Source of the DNA: Thermoplasmata archaeon
Lineage (GTDB): Archaea > Thermoplasmatota > Thermoplasmata > Lutacidiplasmatales > UBA184
NCBI GenBank assembly: GCA_021819135.1
Contig: JAKASE010000001.1
Span: forward strand, 157,683-221,682
Length of the DNA: 64,000 bases
Reading direction: 5' to 3'
The translations under genes and the position numbers were made by a program. Below the pieces are notes generated by a model. That model made no database searches, was not told the origin of the DNA, and saw nothing but the letters and a program-made list of their open reading frames with translations. This document shows positions 29,060 to 38,750 of the stretch, piece by piece (within the stretch, counting starts at the first letter, position 1; each line of letters starts with the position of its first letter).

Positions 29060-29581
29060 ATGATCCCGACCCCTTCCGCGGACGGCACGAACGTCTCGGT
29101 CGTCACGCTCGGAACGGGGGACCGGGAACTCGCCGTCCCGATCCTGCGGGAGGGGTTCGAGGGGATCTACCGATGGCACGCAAAGCGGACCCTCCGCACG
29201 GTCTCCGTGGTGCGGGCCGCGCTCGTGGGGGGCGAGCTCGCGGGCGTCTCGTTGCTCGAGCGGCTGGGCCCCGAGGTGGGGTACGTCTACTACCTCGCGG
29301 TCGGGGCGAGGCACCGGCGCACGGGGATCGGCGGACTCCTCCTCGACGACGCCCTCGAGCGGTTCCGGTCTGAGGGCGTCGTGGTCGTCTACGGCGCGGT
29401 CGAGGAAGAGAATCGGTCCTCCCGTCGATTGTTCGAGTCCCGGCGTTTCCGGCTGGTGGATCGGAACGAGACCAGCTATCGGCTCGGGGGCCTCGGAGCC
29501 CAGGGCCTCCGGACCCGGATGTGGATCGTCCACGGCGAGGTCCTCTACGGTCTTCGTCTCATCGGATCGGATCCGCGGTGA
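29060..29581 (+). CDS. GNAT family N-acetyltransferase
   Basis: YYLAVGARHRRTGIGGLLLDDALERFRSEGVVVVYGAVEEENRSSRRLFESRRF. Confidence 0.87.
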   Translation: MIPTPSADGTNVSVVTLGTGDRELAVPILREGFEGIYRWHAKRTLRTVSVVRAALVGGELAGVSLLERLGPEVGYVYYLAVGARHRRTGIGGLLLDDALERFRSEGVVVVYGAVEEENRSSRRLFESRRFRLVDRNETSYRLGGLGAQGLRTRMWIVHGEVLYGLRLIGSDPR

Positions 29582-29658
29582 CCCCTCCGAGCGTCCGACT
29601 GCCGGAGGGACGGCGCACGGGATCGTCGGCGATCCGTGCCTCGTTCGCAGACGGCCGG

Positions 29659-30360
29659 CTAGGGCCCGAGGAGCCACCGGTCGAGGTCGAGGTCGATCCA
29701 CGCCTCCCGCAGGGGCCGGGGCCGGCGTCGGTCGCTGTCGACGGGTCCGTGCTCCGCCCATACCTGGGCGTCGGACCAGTGCAATCCCCCGGAGTCCTCG
29801 ATCCGGAAGACCCGCGCGAACGCCTGACGCAGCGACGCCTCCGGTGCGCCGTCGAACGTCGCCACGATCGGGATTCCGGACTCCCGAAGCGAGGGGGGAA
29901 CCGCCGGCTCGGTGAGGGCGGCCCGCAGGACCCCGGGCGGGAGCCGCTCGACGTGGGAGAGCAGGAGCGGGGGCCGGTCGCCCGCCGGTGTCCCCGGTGG
30001 GCCGGCCAGCATCTGGAGGAGCGGCGGGAGTCGAAGCAGAGAGAGCAAGCGCGCGCGTTCCGCGGGTGGCCCGGAGGCGACGAACGTATCGAGCTGCGCA
30101 TGGGGTATGGCCTGCGGCTCTAGGTCGGAGGGCGACACCGAGTCGAACCGGAGACCTGCGCCGTCCGCGAGCCACATCGCGCGCGCCGCCCCCGAGAGGG
30201 CGTCGGCGGCGCCCACGCAACGGCCCCACGCAAAGTAGGGAGCGATCCGCCGCGCGAGTCCGAGGGCCAGCATCGAGATCGCCGGCTCTCCCCGCCCGTA
30301 GACGAGGGCCGATCGGGGGTCTGGCGCGACGGGTCCGGGGACCGGTGGTGGCGGGTGCAT
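29659..30360 (-). CDS. hypothetical protein
   Basis: Full-length ORF, no recognised motif. Confidence 0.55.
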   Translation of the reverse strand: MHPPPPVPGPVAPDPRSALVYGRGEPAISMLALGLARRIAPYFAWGRCVGAADALSGAARAMWLADGAGLRFDSVSPSDLEPQAIPHAQLDTFVASGPPAERARLLSLLRLPPLLQMLAGPPGTPAGDRPPLLLSHVERLPPGVLRAALTEPAVPPSLRESGIPIVATFDGAPEASLRQAFARVFRIEDSGGLHWSDAQVWAEHGPVDSDRRRPRPLREAWIDLDLDRWLLGP

Positions 30361-30468
30361 AGCAGCGGGCGGGGCCGACCTCGTACGCGGGAGGTCCGGT
30401 CGACCGATGACGCTGGCCCGAACCGCTTCGGGGACCCGAACGGGTTCGGGTCGCGCGGGAGTGCTCCG

Positions 30469-31302
30469 TCAGGACCTATAGAACGCGGAGGAGGGGGTCA
30501 GGGCCGACTCGAGCAGCTTTCGCTCGATCACCGCGATGGACTGTGAGAGCCCCGAAAGACTTCGGCCGAGCGTGCGGGCGAGCTCGGTCAACGTGACTCT
30601 GCGGGGAACGGCGAAGTACCCGAGAGCTAGCGCGCGATGGAGGAGCTCCTGCTGGTTCGGTCGGAGCTCCGGCAGGTGGCTCCTCAGCGGGCCCTTTCGG
30701 ATCGGTATGACCTCCATCCTCGGGTCCGCCGCCCGCGCGAACTCGGTGATCCGACGGATCTGCCGGAGGCGGCCGACGACCTCGATCCACCCCAGCCCGG
30801 CTTGGATCGATATGGGGAACTGAAGAGGTACACCGAGCTTCTGAAGGAAGGCGAACAGGGGCGGGTCGTGGTACAGGACCCGATAGAGGCACCCGTCCCC
30901 GACTTCCGCAAGGCCCCGCGCGTCGATCACGTCCGGCAGCGTCCGAATGTCCTGGGCCCAGCCTCCGGGAGAGCCTCCGGACACCCAGCAGTCCGAGACC
31001 GAAATCCCGGGCCGGGCCTCGCCTCGGTTCAGTACCTCCAGGCGCAACGTCGGATGGCGCTCGGAGAACGGACCCACCCAGACCCGGGCGGGGATCCGGA
31101 AGCGGAACGTCGCGAGGACCACGTCGTTCGAGAGCCGGGAGTCGACAGTGCGGCGGAGCGCCCGAAGGCGGGCCGCGGAACCCTTTGGGTCGCGTGCGGC
31201 CTCCGGGGGGCGGGCATCGCCCGGAACGGCTCGCGACCTGCCGGGTCGGGACCGGACGTGGGACCTCGGACGATCTCGCGCGGAAACCCTGCGTCCTCCC
31301 AT
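30469..31302 (-). CDS. HTH-10 (bacterio-opsin activator-like) transcriptional regulator
   Basis: C-terminal LRPNQQELLHRALALGYFAVPRRVTLTELARTLGRSLSGLSQSIAVIERKLL; start uncertain. Confidence 0.82.
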   Translation of the reverse strand: MGGRRVSARDRPRSHVRSRPGRSRAVPGDARPPEAARDPKGSAARLRALRRTVDSRLSNDVVLATFRFRIPARVWVGPFSERHPTLRLEVLNRGEARPGISVSDCWVSGGSPGGWAQDIRTLPDVIDARGLAEVGDGCLYRVLYHDPPLFAFLQKLGVPLQFPISIQAGLGWIEVVGRLRQIRRITEFARAADPRMEVIPIRKGPLRSHLPELRPNQQELLHRALALGYFAVPRRVTLTELARTLGRSLSGLSQSIAVIERKLLESALTPSSAFYRS

Positions 31303-31314
31303 CCGGCCCGCTCC

Positions 31315-32088
31315 TCAGGGAAAGCTCCCGGACGGCGGCAGGATCGATTCGAGCAATCGCTTCTCGATGAGGGCGATCGACTCGGAGACGCTCGACTTGC
31401 TGCGGTTCAGTTTCCGGGCCAGCGCGGTCAGGGTGATCCCACGGGGGACGGCAAAGTACCCGGCGGCCATCGCTTGGGCGAGGAGCGACTGCTGGGTCTC
31501 CGTGAGGGGCGGAAGGTGGCTGCGCAGCGGTCGCCGTCGGATCGAGACGATGCGCGCCGCCGGGTCCGCGATCCGCGCGTGCCGCAGGATCTCCTGGAAC
31601 TCCGAGTACCGGGCCACGACCTCCCAGTCGATGGACCCCGCCAGCATCCGCAGGGGGAACTGGAGCGGTAGCCTCAGCCGCCGGTAGAGATAGACCACGG
31701 GAGGATTCCGATACGTGATCCGGTAGAGGGAACCCTCGCCCATCTGTGTCAGGCTCTCGACCTTGAGCACGTCCGGGTAGCCCGCGATCTCCCGGGCCCA
31801 GACACCGGGAGGGCCCCCACTGAACCAGTAATCCGAGACCGATACTTCGGGGGTGACCTCGCCACGGTTCAGTGCCTCGAATCGGACCGTGGGGTGGGCG
31901 GCGGAGAAACGCCCGGTCCAGAGGTCTTTCGGCATCCGGAGTCGAAGGGTCGCGATGAACAGCCGATCGGGCGCCTCCTCGTCCGGGCCCGCCGGGCGTT
32001 CGTTTCTCCCTCCTACCCGACCTTGGGTGGAGTCGAGTCCCGCGTCGGGCGGGTGGGAGACGCGACGCCCCGGTCGGCCCGCCGGCAT
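31315..32088 (-). CDS. HTH-10 (bacterio-opsin activator-like) transcriptional regulator, paralogue of adjacent gene
   Basis: LTETQQSLLAQAMAAGYFAVPRGITLTALARKLNRSKSSVSESIALIEKRLLESIL; co-linear with previous ORF. Confidence 0.82.
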   Translation of the reverse strand: MPAGRPGRRVSHPPDAGLDSTQGRVGGRNERPAGPDEEAPDRLFIATLRLRMPKDLWTGRFSAAHPTVRFEALNRGEVTPEVSVSDYWFSGGPPGVWAREIAGYPDVLKVESLTQMGEGSLYRITYRNPPVVYLYRRLRLPLQFPLRMLAGSIDWEVVARYSEFQEILRHARIADPAARIVSIRRRPLRSHLPPLTETQQSLLAQAMAAGYFAVPRGITLTALARKLNRSKSSVSESIALIEKRLLESILPPSGSFP

Positions 32089-32247
32089 CCCTTCCCGAAG
32101 GGAGAGCGGGGAGAAAAAACCCCCACGCTCCCGGCGGCCTCTTCTGTGGACTCCGGGCCAGGGGAGGGCCGCCGTCGCTGTACCGGGCCGTCGTCCCGGG
32201 ACCCGCCGGGCCAAAGGGTATGCGCCGGTGCCCGCTCGGGACCACGT

Positions 32248-32730
32248 ATGAGCCCTCCGCGGCCCCTTCGGATCGGGGCGGCCGTCGACGAGCGCTCGGT
32301 ATCGGCTGCGCGCGTGCTGTTCCGGGAGTACGCCGAAGGGCTCGACTTCGCCTTGGATTTCCAGGATTTCGAGCACGAGCTCGCAAGCCTGCCCGGTGAG
32401 TACCGGGCCCCCCACGGGATCCTGCTCCTCGCCTGGTCCGGCGGGTCGCCGGCCGGTTGCGTCGGGGTGCGGCGTCTCGGGGAGGAGACTTGTGAGATGA
32501 AGCGGCTCTACGTTCGACCGGCGTACCGAGCCGGCGGGATCGGCCGCCGACTGGCCGAGGAGGCCCTCCGGGCCGGGCGGTCCCTGGGGTACCGCCGAAT
32601 GCGTCTCGACACGGTCCCCTCGATGGGCGCGGCGATCGCGCTCTACCGATCGCTGGGGTTCGTTGACATTCCGGCCTACCGGTTCAATCCGATCCCGGGC
32701 GCGGTGTACCTCGAGGTCGATCTCCAGTAG
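32248..32730 (+). CDS. GNAT family N-acetyltransferase
   Basis: CEMKRLYVRPAYRAGGIGRRLAEEALRAGRSLGYRRMRLDTVPSMGAAIALYRSLGF. Confidence 0.92.
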   Translation: MSPPRPLRIGAAVDERSVSAARVLFREYAEGLDFALDFQDFEHELASLPGEYRAPHGILLLAWSGGSPAGCVGVRRLGEETCEMKRLYVRPAYRAGGIGRRLAEEALRAGRSLGYRRMRLDTVPSMGAAIALYRSLGFVDIPAYRFNPIPGAVYLEVDLQ

Positions 32731-32782
32731 GTATGGGGCCCCGGAGGGGGCCCGGGGACCATCCGAAGACGGTGGCGAAGCG

Positions 32783-33184
32783 TCAGGTCGGCGAGCGGTC
32801 GGATCCCGAACGACGGGACCGAGCCGCCTGCTCGAGCACGAACCGGACCTCCTCCGCCGGGGTCTCTCTCGGCAGTCGGAAGGCGTGCCCGTCGATCGCG
32901 ATACCGGGGATCACCACGCGATCCCCGTAGCCGATCCGCATCTGGAACGGGCGGGCCTCGATCTGTCGGATCGACTCGAGCGGGAGCGTCACATCGGGGG
33001 ACTCGGCGTCCTGGGCCCGGGCGCGCCACCCGCCCCGGCGCACGAAGAGCAGGCGCCGATCGGTGAGGATGAGCCAACCCGACCGGTCCGCTTCGCCGTC
33101 CGCTCGCGCCGATTCGGCCGGCCAGTGCCGGACCACGCGCTCCGAGCGGTCGCGGAGGATTCGGTCCCACGGAGGCTCCGACAT
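32783..33184 (-). CDS. PH-like domain protein, hypothetical
   Basis: GWLILTDRRLLFVRRGGW...LPLESIRQIEARPFQMRIGYGDRVVIPG. Confidence 0.6.
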   Translation of the reverse strand: MSEPPWDRILRDRSERVVRHWPAESARADGEADRSGWLILTDRRLLFVRRGGWRARAQDAESPDVTLPLESIRQIEARPFQMRIGYGDRVVIPGIAIDGHAFRLPRETPAEEVRFVLEQAARSRRSGSDRSPT

Positions 33185-33388
33185 TCCGACGGCCCATGAC
33201 ATGCCGAGGCAAGAGCGCACCCCTATCCCCGGCCGCCCCGTCGACCGGCCGTCGGGCTCGACGCGCCGGACGCCATGATCCGGGTCGCGGGCGTAGCCGG
33301 TCCCGCCCGTCGCGAGGTTCTCGGATTCTCTCCCCGCGCCCAATCGCTTATGCGGCCCGAGACGATGCCCGTTCGGGCGGGCGAGGGT

Positions 33389-33607
33389 ATGCCGTACGTC
33401 GAGTACGACGAGGTTCAGGCGATCTGCTCCGATTGCGGGCGGGTCTTCCGTTCCGAGGAGGACCTCGCGGAGCACCAGGCGGAAGCACATTCGGGGCAGG
33501 AAAAGGCCCCGATCCCCGCCACGACCGTTCGGTGCTCGCTCTGCAAGAAGATGTTCCACTCCACGGCCGCTCTGAGGACGCACAACGCCCACGAGCACAC
33601 GGGCTGA
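33389..33607 (+). CDS. two-finger C2H2 zinc finger protein
   Basis: CSDCGRVFRSEEDLAEHQAEAH and CSLCKKMFHSTAALRTHNAHEH: both CX2CX12HX4H. Confidence 0.82.
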   Translation: MPYVEYDEVQAICSDCGRVFRSEEDLAEHQAEAHSGQEKAPIPATTVRCSLCKKMFHSTAALRTHNAHEHTG

Positions 33608-33683
33608 CCGGCGCGTACCGGCCTTCGGCGCCCCCAGCACTCGGTTTATCAGGCCGGGTTCCGTGACCGGACCCAGGTTCCCC

Positions 33684-34235
33684 ATGCCGCGACCGCGTGC
33701 CCGGCCCAAGCGCGCGACGAAACGTGCCTCCTCGACCGGTCCGATTCCTCGGGGGTATCCCACCCTGGTGCCGTACCTCGCGGTGCAGGACGGGGTCGCC
33801 GCGTTGGCCTTTTACGAGAAGGCGTTCGGCGCGAAGGTGCTGGCGCGGGAGACGACCCCCGATGGCAAGCTCATCCACGGGCGGCTGCGGATCGGCTCCT
33901 CTCTCCTCATGCTGTCGGACGTGTTCCCCGGAGCCGGTGTCGCGGCCCCCACCTCCGTCGGCACCACGACCGCGACGATCCACCTCTACTCGAAGGACGT
34001 CGACGCCCTCTGGGACCGGGCGGTGGCGGCGGGAGCCAAGGTCACGATGCCGCTCGAGAACCGGTACTGGGGAGAACGGTACGGACACCTGCTGGACCCG
34101 TTCGGGCATCACTGGTCGCTCTCGATGCGCGTACGGATGTCGCCGAAGGAAAAGGCGGAGAAGCGGCGCGAGGCCGAGGCGGCGTTCGCGCGCGGCGAGC
34201 ACCCTGGACGCGAACCGTCGGACGTCGACGCGTAA
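33684..34235 (+). CDS. VOC/PhnB-like glyoxalase-fold protein
   Basis: LVPYLAVQDGVAALAFYEKAFGAKVLAR...MLSDVFP...DPFGHHWSLSMRV. Confidence 0.88.
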   Translation: MPRPRARPKRATKRASSTGPIPRGYPTLVPYLAVQDGVAALAFYEKAFGAKVLARETTPDGKLIHGRLRIGSSLLMLSDVFPGAGVAAPTSVGTTTATIHLYSKDVDALWDRAVAAGAKVTMPLENRYWGERYGHLLDPFGHHWSLSMRVRMSPKEKAEKRREAEAAFARGEHPGREPSDVDA

Positions 34236-34381
34236 GGGTTCGCGCACGGGATTCCCCGACGGTTCCCGCGGCCCGGAGCGGGTCCCTGCCCCGAACCATC
34301 CGGTAGGTCATAGAATCGGGGTTAACCTCCTTTGACCTCGCCATTATCGCTCGCGGGCCGGTCCAAGAACGGGAGGCGCCC

Positions 34382-36007
34382 ATGCTGGCGGGTACTCCGG
34401 TCATTCTGCTGAAAGAAGGGGCGGAACGCGCCGAGGGAGCGGACGCGCGGGAACGGATCATCAAGGCCGCCAGTGCCTTGGCGGAGTCGGTACGATCGAC
34501 GCTGGGGCCTCGCGGACGGGACAAGATGCTCGTCGACTCGCTCGGTGACGTCGTGATCACGAACGATGGGGTCACGATCCTCCAGAAGATGGAGGTCGAC
34601 CATCCGGCCGCGCGCATGCTGGTCGAGGTCGCGAAGGCCCAAGACCAGGAGTGCGGCGACGGGACGAAGACCTCGGTGATCCTCACCGGGGAGCTCCTCC
34701 ATCGGGCCCAGGCGCTGATCGAACAGAAGATCCATCCGACGGTGATCGTCCAGGGGTTCCAGATCGCCTCGGGCAAGGCGCTGGAGCGCCTCGCGGCGAT
34801 CGCCCGGCCCGTCGGTCCGGCCGACTCGGCCATCCTCGAGGGGATCGCGATGACCTCGATGATCTCGAAGGGCGTCGGCGGGTTCCGCTCGGGGCTCGCC
34901 CGCCTCGCCGTCCGGGCGGTCACCGAGGTCGTGGATACCGTCGACGGCCGGGTCCGCTTCGACCGGAAGAACATCCAGATCGTGAAGCGTCCCGGAGGAG
35001 AGGTCCAGGACTCCGAGCTGATCGATGGCCATATCGTCGAGCAGTCCGCGGTCCACCCGGACTGTCCGAAGCGGGTCGGCCCGGCCCGCATCGCCCTGGT
35101 CGAGGGGGCATTCGAGTTCCGCAAGACCGAGTACACCGCAGAGATCCGGATCTCTGAGGCCTCCCAGATCGAGGCGTTCCGGGCCGAGGAGGAGCGGAGC
35201 GTGCAAACGATGGTCGACGCGGTCGTACGGTCCGGGGCGAACGCGGTCTTCTGCGAGAAGGGGATCGACGACGTCGCCGCCGAGCACCTCGCCCGGGCGC
35301 ACATCCTGGCGGTCCGCCGGGCCAAACGCAGCGATCTCGAGCTCCTCGCCCGGGCGACCGGGGGACGGCTGGTCGCGCGTCCGGCCGATATCACCCCGGC
35401 CGACCTCGGCACGGCCGCATGGGTGGAGGAGCGCAAGATCGGGGACGACCGCCTCACGGTGGTGCTCGGTTCCCCGCATGCGAAGGCCGTCACCCTCCTG
35501 GTCCGAGGAGGGACCGAGCATGTCGTGGACGAGGTCGAGCGGTCGCTCACCGACGCGGTCATGACCGTCGGGATCGCGCTCGAGGACGGTCGGATCGTCA
35601 CGGGCGCCGGCGCCGCCGCGATGGAGCTGAGCCGGTCGCTCCACGACTTCGCGCCGTCGCTCGGCGGTCGGGCGCAGATGGCCGTGGACGCGTTCGCGAC
35701 CGCGCTCGAGATCGTACCATCGACCCTCGCCGAGAACGCCGGGATGGACACGATCGACGCGCTGATCGAGATGCGCCGTCGGCACAAGGCCGGGGCGATC
35801 CACGCCGGCATCGATGTGCTCGGGGGCCGCGTCGCGGACATGGAGACCGTCGCGGTCGAGCCGATGCGGGTGGACCGGCAGATCATCCTCGGGGCGACCG
35901 AGGCGAGCACGATGCTCTTGCGGATCGACGATATCATCGCATCGAAGCGATCGGCCTCGGGGGCCCCTCCGGGAGGACACCCACCGGTCGGAGAGTTCGG
36001 CGCCTGA
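34382..36007 (+). CDS. thermosome (group II chaperonin) subunit
   Basis: STLGPRGRDKMLVDSLGDVVITNDGVTIL, GDGTKTSVILTGELL, LAENAGMDTIDALIEMR, ATEASTMLLRIDDIIA. Confidence 0.96.
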   Translation: MLAGTPVILLKEGAERAEGADARERIIKAASALAESVRSTLGPRGRDKMLVDSLGDVVITNDGVTILQKMEVDHPAARMLVEVAKAQDQECGDGTKTSVILTGELLHRAQALIEQKIHPTVIVQGFQIASGKALERLAAIARPVGPADSAILEGIAMTSMISKGVGGFRSGLARLAVRAVTEVVDTVDGRVRFDRKNIQIVKRPGGEVQDSELIDGHIVEQSAVHPDCPKRVGPARIALVEGAFEFRKTEYTAEIRISEASQIEAFRAEEERSVQTMVDAVVRSGANAVFCEKGIDDVAAEHLARAHILAVRRAKRSDLELLARATGGRLVARPADITPADLGTAAWVEERKIGDDRLTVVLGSPHAKAVTLLVRGGTEHVVDEVERSLTDAVMTVGIALEDGRIVTGAGAAAMELSRSLHDFAPSLGGRAQMAVDAFATALEIVPSTLAENAGMDTIDALIEMRRRHKAGAIHAGIDVLGGRVADMETVAVEPMRVDRQIILGATEASTMLLRIDDIIASKRSASGAPPGGHPPVGEFGA

Positions 36008-36059
36008 CCGCCGTGGACTCGTTCGCGGGATCGGAGGGACCGCGTCCCCGGAGCGCACC

Positions 36060-36776
36060 ATGACGACCGAGGGGGGGACGAACGCGCCGTTGCCGGCCCG
36101 ATCCCCGAACGGGGGCGGGTCGGTCCGCTTCGAGGTCCCCGGGGGCGCGATCACGGGCGACCTCACCGTGCCGGTGGGGGCGATCGGGATCGTCGTCTTC
36201 GCCCACGGGAGCGGGAGCGGACGGACGAGCCCGCGGAACACCCGTGTCGCCCGTGAGCTCGAACGATCGCGGATCGCCACCCTCCTGCTCGACCTGCTCA
36301 CCGGGGAGGAGTCGACGGTCGACGCCGAGACCCGCCGCTACCGGTTCGACGTGCCCCGGCTCGCCACCCGGCTCGTGGCCGTCATCGACGCCCTTTCCCA
36401 GTGGGGGAACACGGCCGAGCTGCCGGTGGGGCTCTACGGTGCGAGCACCGGGGGGGCGGCCGCCCTCGACGCGGCGGCCGCCCGTCCCCTCCGGGTCGCG
36501 GCGCTCGTCCTCCGGGGGGCCCGCAGTGACCTCGCCGGCCCGACGGTCTACGCGGTCCGGGCCCCGACGCTCTTCCTCGTGGGGGAGCTCGACCCCGAGG
36601 TCCGCCGGTGGAACGAAGAGACCCGGTCGGCGATGTCGGCCCCGACGGAGCTTCAGGTGCTGCGGGGTGCCGGCCACCTGTTCGAGGAGGCGGGGGCGCT
36701 CGACGAGGTGGCCGCCCGGACCAACGCGTTCTTCCGGACCTGGCTCACCCGGTCTCGATGGGAGGTCCCCCGATGA
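36060..36776 (+). CDS. alpha/beta hydrolase (dienelactone hydrolase-like)
   Basis: GIVVFAHGSGSGRTSPRN, GLYGASTGGAAAL, GAGHLFEE. Confidence 0.87.
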   Translation: MTTEGGTNAPLPARSPNGGGSVRFEVPGGAITGDLTVPVGAIGIVVFAHGSGSGRTSPRNTRVARELERSRIATLLLDLLTGEESTVDAETRRYRFDVPRLATRLVAVIDALSQWGNTAELPVGLYGASTGGAAALDAAAARPLRVAALVLRGARSDLAGPTVYAVRAPTLFLVGELDPEVRRWNEETRSAMSAPTELQVLRGAGHLFEEAGALDEVAARTNAFFRTWLTRSRWEVPR

Positions 36777-37519
36777 TGCTCCGGGACCCGCGGCCATCGC
36801 CCCGGGCCTCGTCCGTGGACCGGGAAGAGTGGAGCCTCGATGCCGCCGCCGTGCTCGAGCGACGGACCCGGGTCGCGGGCATCGGCTGGCGACTGCGGGC
36901 GCCCGATGGAAGCGGCTCGGTACGGACGGGCACCCTCCGTCACGGGCGGACCCTGATCTACTCGGAGTTCGCCGCGCTGCGGCGCGGCCTCGCGCAGGCC
37001 CAGCGGTCCGGCTGCCGACGCCTGGTCGTCCGATTCAGTGACCCTCATGCCGCCCGCCTGTTGACCGCGGCGCCGACCCCACGATGGCGGGGGGCCCATC
37101 GCTCGGCGCTCGAGATCGTGCCGCAGCTCCGACGGTTCGACCAGGTTCGGTTCGAGTCGGGTGCCCCGACCGACCCCGAGCTCACCCGGGCGGTGGGGGA
37201 GGCGCTCGATTCAGGGCTGCGCACGGCAACGGACCGGGAGGAGGAGCAGACCCGCTCTCTGGAGGCGGTCGTGGCCCGCGCCCGCGCCGTGACCCTCGAG
37301 GAGGGAAGCGAGGGCTGGGTTGCGAACGGCCGGTACCGTGTCTCGCTCGATCCGATGCGCTGCGACTGCCCGTCTTGGACCGCGCGGTGGGCCGGGGTGC
37401 CGATCGCCGGGCGGCGGGCCGGGCGACTGCCGTGCAAGCACCTCGTCGCGCTCGCCCTCCGCGTGGGAGGCACGGTCCCATCGGACTGGGTGGCGATGGC
37501 TCGACGGGCTCCCCCCTGA
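36773..37519 (+). CDS. RNase H-like domain protein with C-terminal SWIM zinc finger
   Basis: YSEFAALRRGLAQAQRSGCRRLVVRFSD (RNase HI-like) and CDCPSWTARW...RLPCKHLVALAL (SWIM CxCx(n)CxH); ATGA overlap with previous gene. Confidence 0.7.
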   Translation: MMLRDPRPSPRASSVDREEWSLDAAAVLERRTRVAGIGWRLRAPDGSGSVRTGTLRHGRTLIYSEFAALRRGLAQAQRSGCRRLVVRFSDPHAARLLTAAPTPRWRGAHRSALEIVPQLRRFDQVRFESGAPTDPELTRAVGEALDSGLRTATDREEEQTRSLEAVVARARAVTLEEGSEGWVANGRYRVSLDPMRCDCPSWTARWAGVPIAGRRAGRLPCKHLVALALRVGGTVPSDWVAMARRAPP

Positions 37520-37562
37520 CCCGGACCGCTCGGGCGGGGCCAGGGGCGACCCCGGAGGGGCC

Positions 37563-38750
37563 TCACTCGAGGACGAAGATGTTCTTCCGGGCGCTGATCT
37601 GCTTGAGGATCCTCGGCCAGACCGTCACGCTGACCTCGCCGATGTGCGCCTTGCGCAGGAGCAGCATCTGGGTGCGCGACTGACCGATCCCCCCGCCGAT
37701 GCTGAGCGGGATCTCCCCGTTCATGATCGCCCGGTGGTAGGGGAATTCGAGGAACGACAGCTGTCCGGAGAGCGTGAGCTGTTGCCGGAGGCTGGCCGGG
37801 ACCACCCGGATGCCGCCAGACATGAGCTCGTGCCGTCGACGCGTCACCGGGTTCCAGACCAGGATGTCGCCGTTGAGGCCATGGAACGTGCGGCCGTCCG
37901 CCTCCCGCGTCTCGGTCACCCAGTCATCGTAGTCCGCGGCCCGCATCTCGTGCGGAAACCCGTCGCGCAGCGGCCAGCCGATGCCGAGGATGAAGACCGC
38001 CGGGTACTTCTGGACGAGAAGCGTCTCCCGCTGCTTGCGGGGCAGGTCCGGATACATGTCGAGGATCTCCTCGGCATGGAGGAACCGGATCTCCTCGGGC
38101 AGCGGCGGGTATCTCGGGTCCCGGAGCGCGGGAAAGAGCGACTCCACGTGCTTCTGGGCCCCGGTCAGGACCTTCCAGATCTTCCCGACCGTGTCCTTGA
38201 GGTAGTCGAGCGTGCGGTCCCGCTCGGTGATCACGCGCTCCCAGTCCCACTGGTCGACGTAGGCACTGTGGTCGTGGTCGAGGAAGTAGTCCTTCCGCAC
38301 GGCCCGCATGTCGGTGATCAGTCCCTCGCCGGGCCCGAGCCCGAACTGCCGCAGGGCCATCCGCTTCCATTTCGTGGCCGCCTGCACGACCTGGGCGTTG
38401 ATCGGGTGCTCGTCCCGGTCGTTCGAGATATGGAACTGGACGGGAGTGCGGGAGCCGTCCCGGTCCAGCATGTCGTTGACCCCGCTCTCCGAGTCGACGA
38501 TGAGCGGCACCTGGACCATCATCAGGTTGAGCTCCTTCGCAAGGTGCTCCTCGATGTACGCCTTGACCGCATAGATCGCCCGCTGAGTGTCGCGGAGCGA
38601 GAGCAACGAGTGGTAGTCGCTGGGCAGTGCCTTCTCCACGTCGGAGTAGTTCCCGATCCCCGGGCCCGCCAGGTCGGCCTGCTTGGACGCCTGCATGAGC
38701 TTCCGTCCCCCGCGCGGGTCCGGTCCGGGAAACGATAAGGGGTCCGTCAA
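37563..38750 (-). CDS. asnA: aspartate--ammonia ligase-like asparagine synthetase A
   Basis: VQVPLIVDSESGVNDMLDRDGSRTPVQFHI, ALRQFGLGPGEGLITDMRAVRKDY, LSIGGGIGQSRTQMLLL. Confidence 0.88.
   Translation of the reverse strand: MTDPLSFPGPDPRGGRKLMQASKQADLAGPGIGNYSDVEKALPSDYHSLLSLRDTQRAIYAVKAYIEEHLAKELNLMMVQVPLIVDSESGVNDMLDRDGSRTPVQFHISNDRDEHPINAQVVQAATKWKRMALRQFGLGPGEGLITDMRAVRKDYFLDHDHSAYVDQWDWERVITERDRTLDYLKDTVGKIWKVLTGAQKHVESLFPALRDPRYPPLPEEIRFLHAEEILDMYPDLPRKQRETLLVQKYPAVFILGIGWPLRDGFPHEMRAADYDDWVTETREADGRTFHGLNGDILVWNPVTRRRHELMSGGIRVVPASLRQQLTLSGQLSFLEFPYHRAIMNGEIPLSIGGGIGQSRTQMLLLRKAHIGEVSVTVWPRILKQISARKNIFVLE

Noticed and set aside
30437-30452. CCCGAAC..GTTCGGG hairpin after the HTH-10 gene
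   Set aside because: Short GC-rich hairpin without a T-tract; archaeal termination does not normally need it, so no terminator called.
34042-36301. Long minus-strand ORFs (631 and 659 aa) antisense to the thermosome
   Set aside because: Shadow ORFs of a strongly conserved chaperonin gene.
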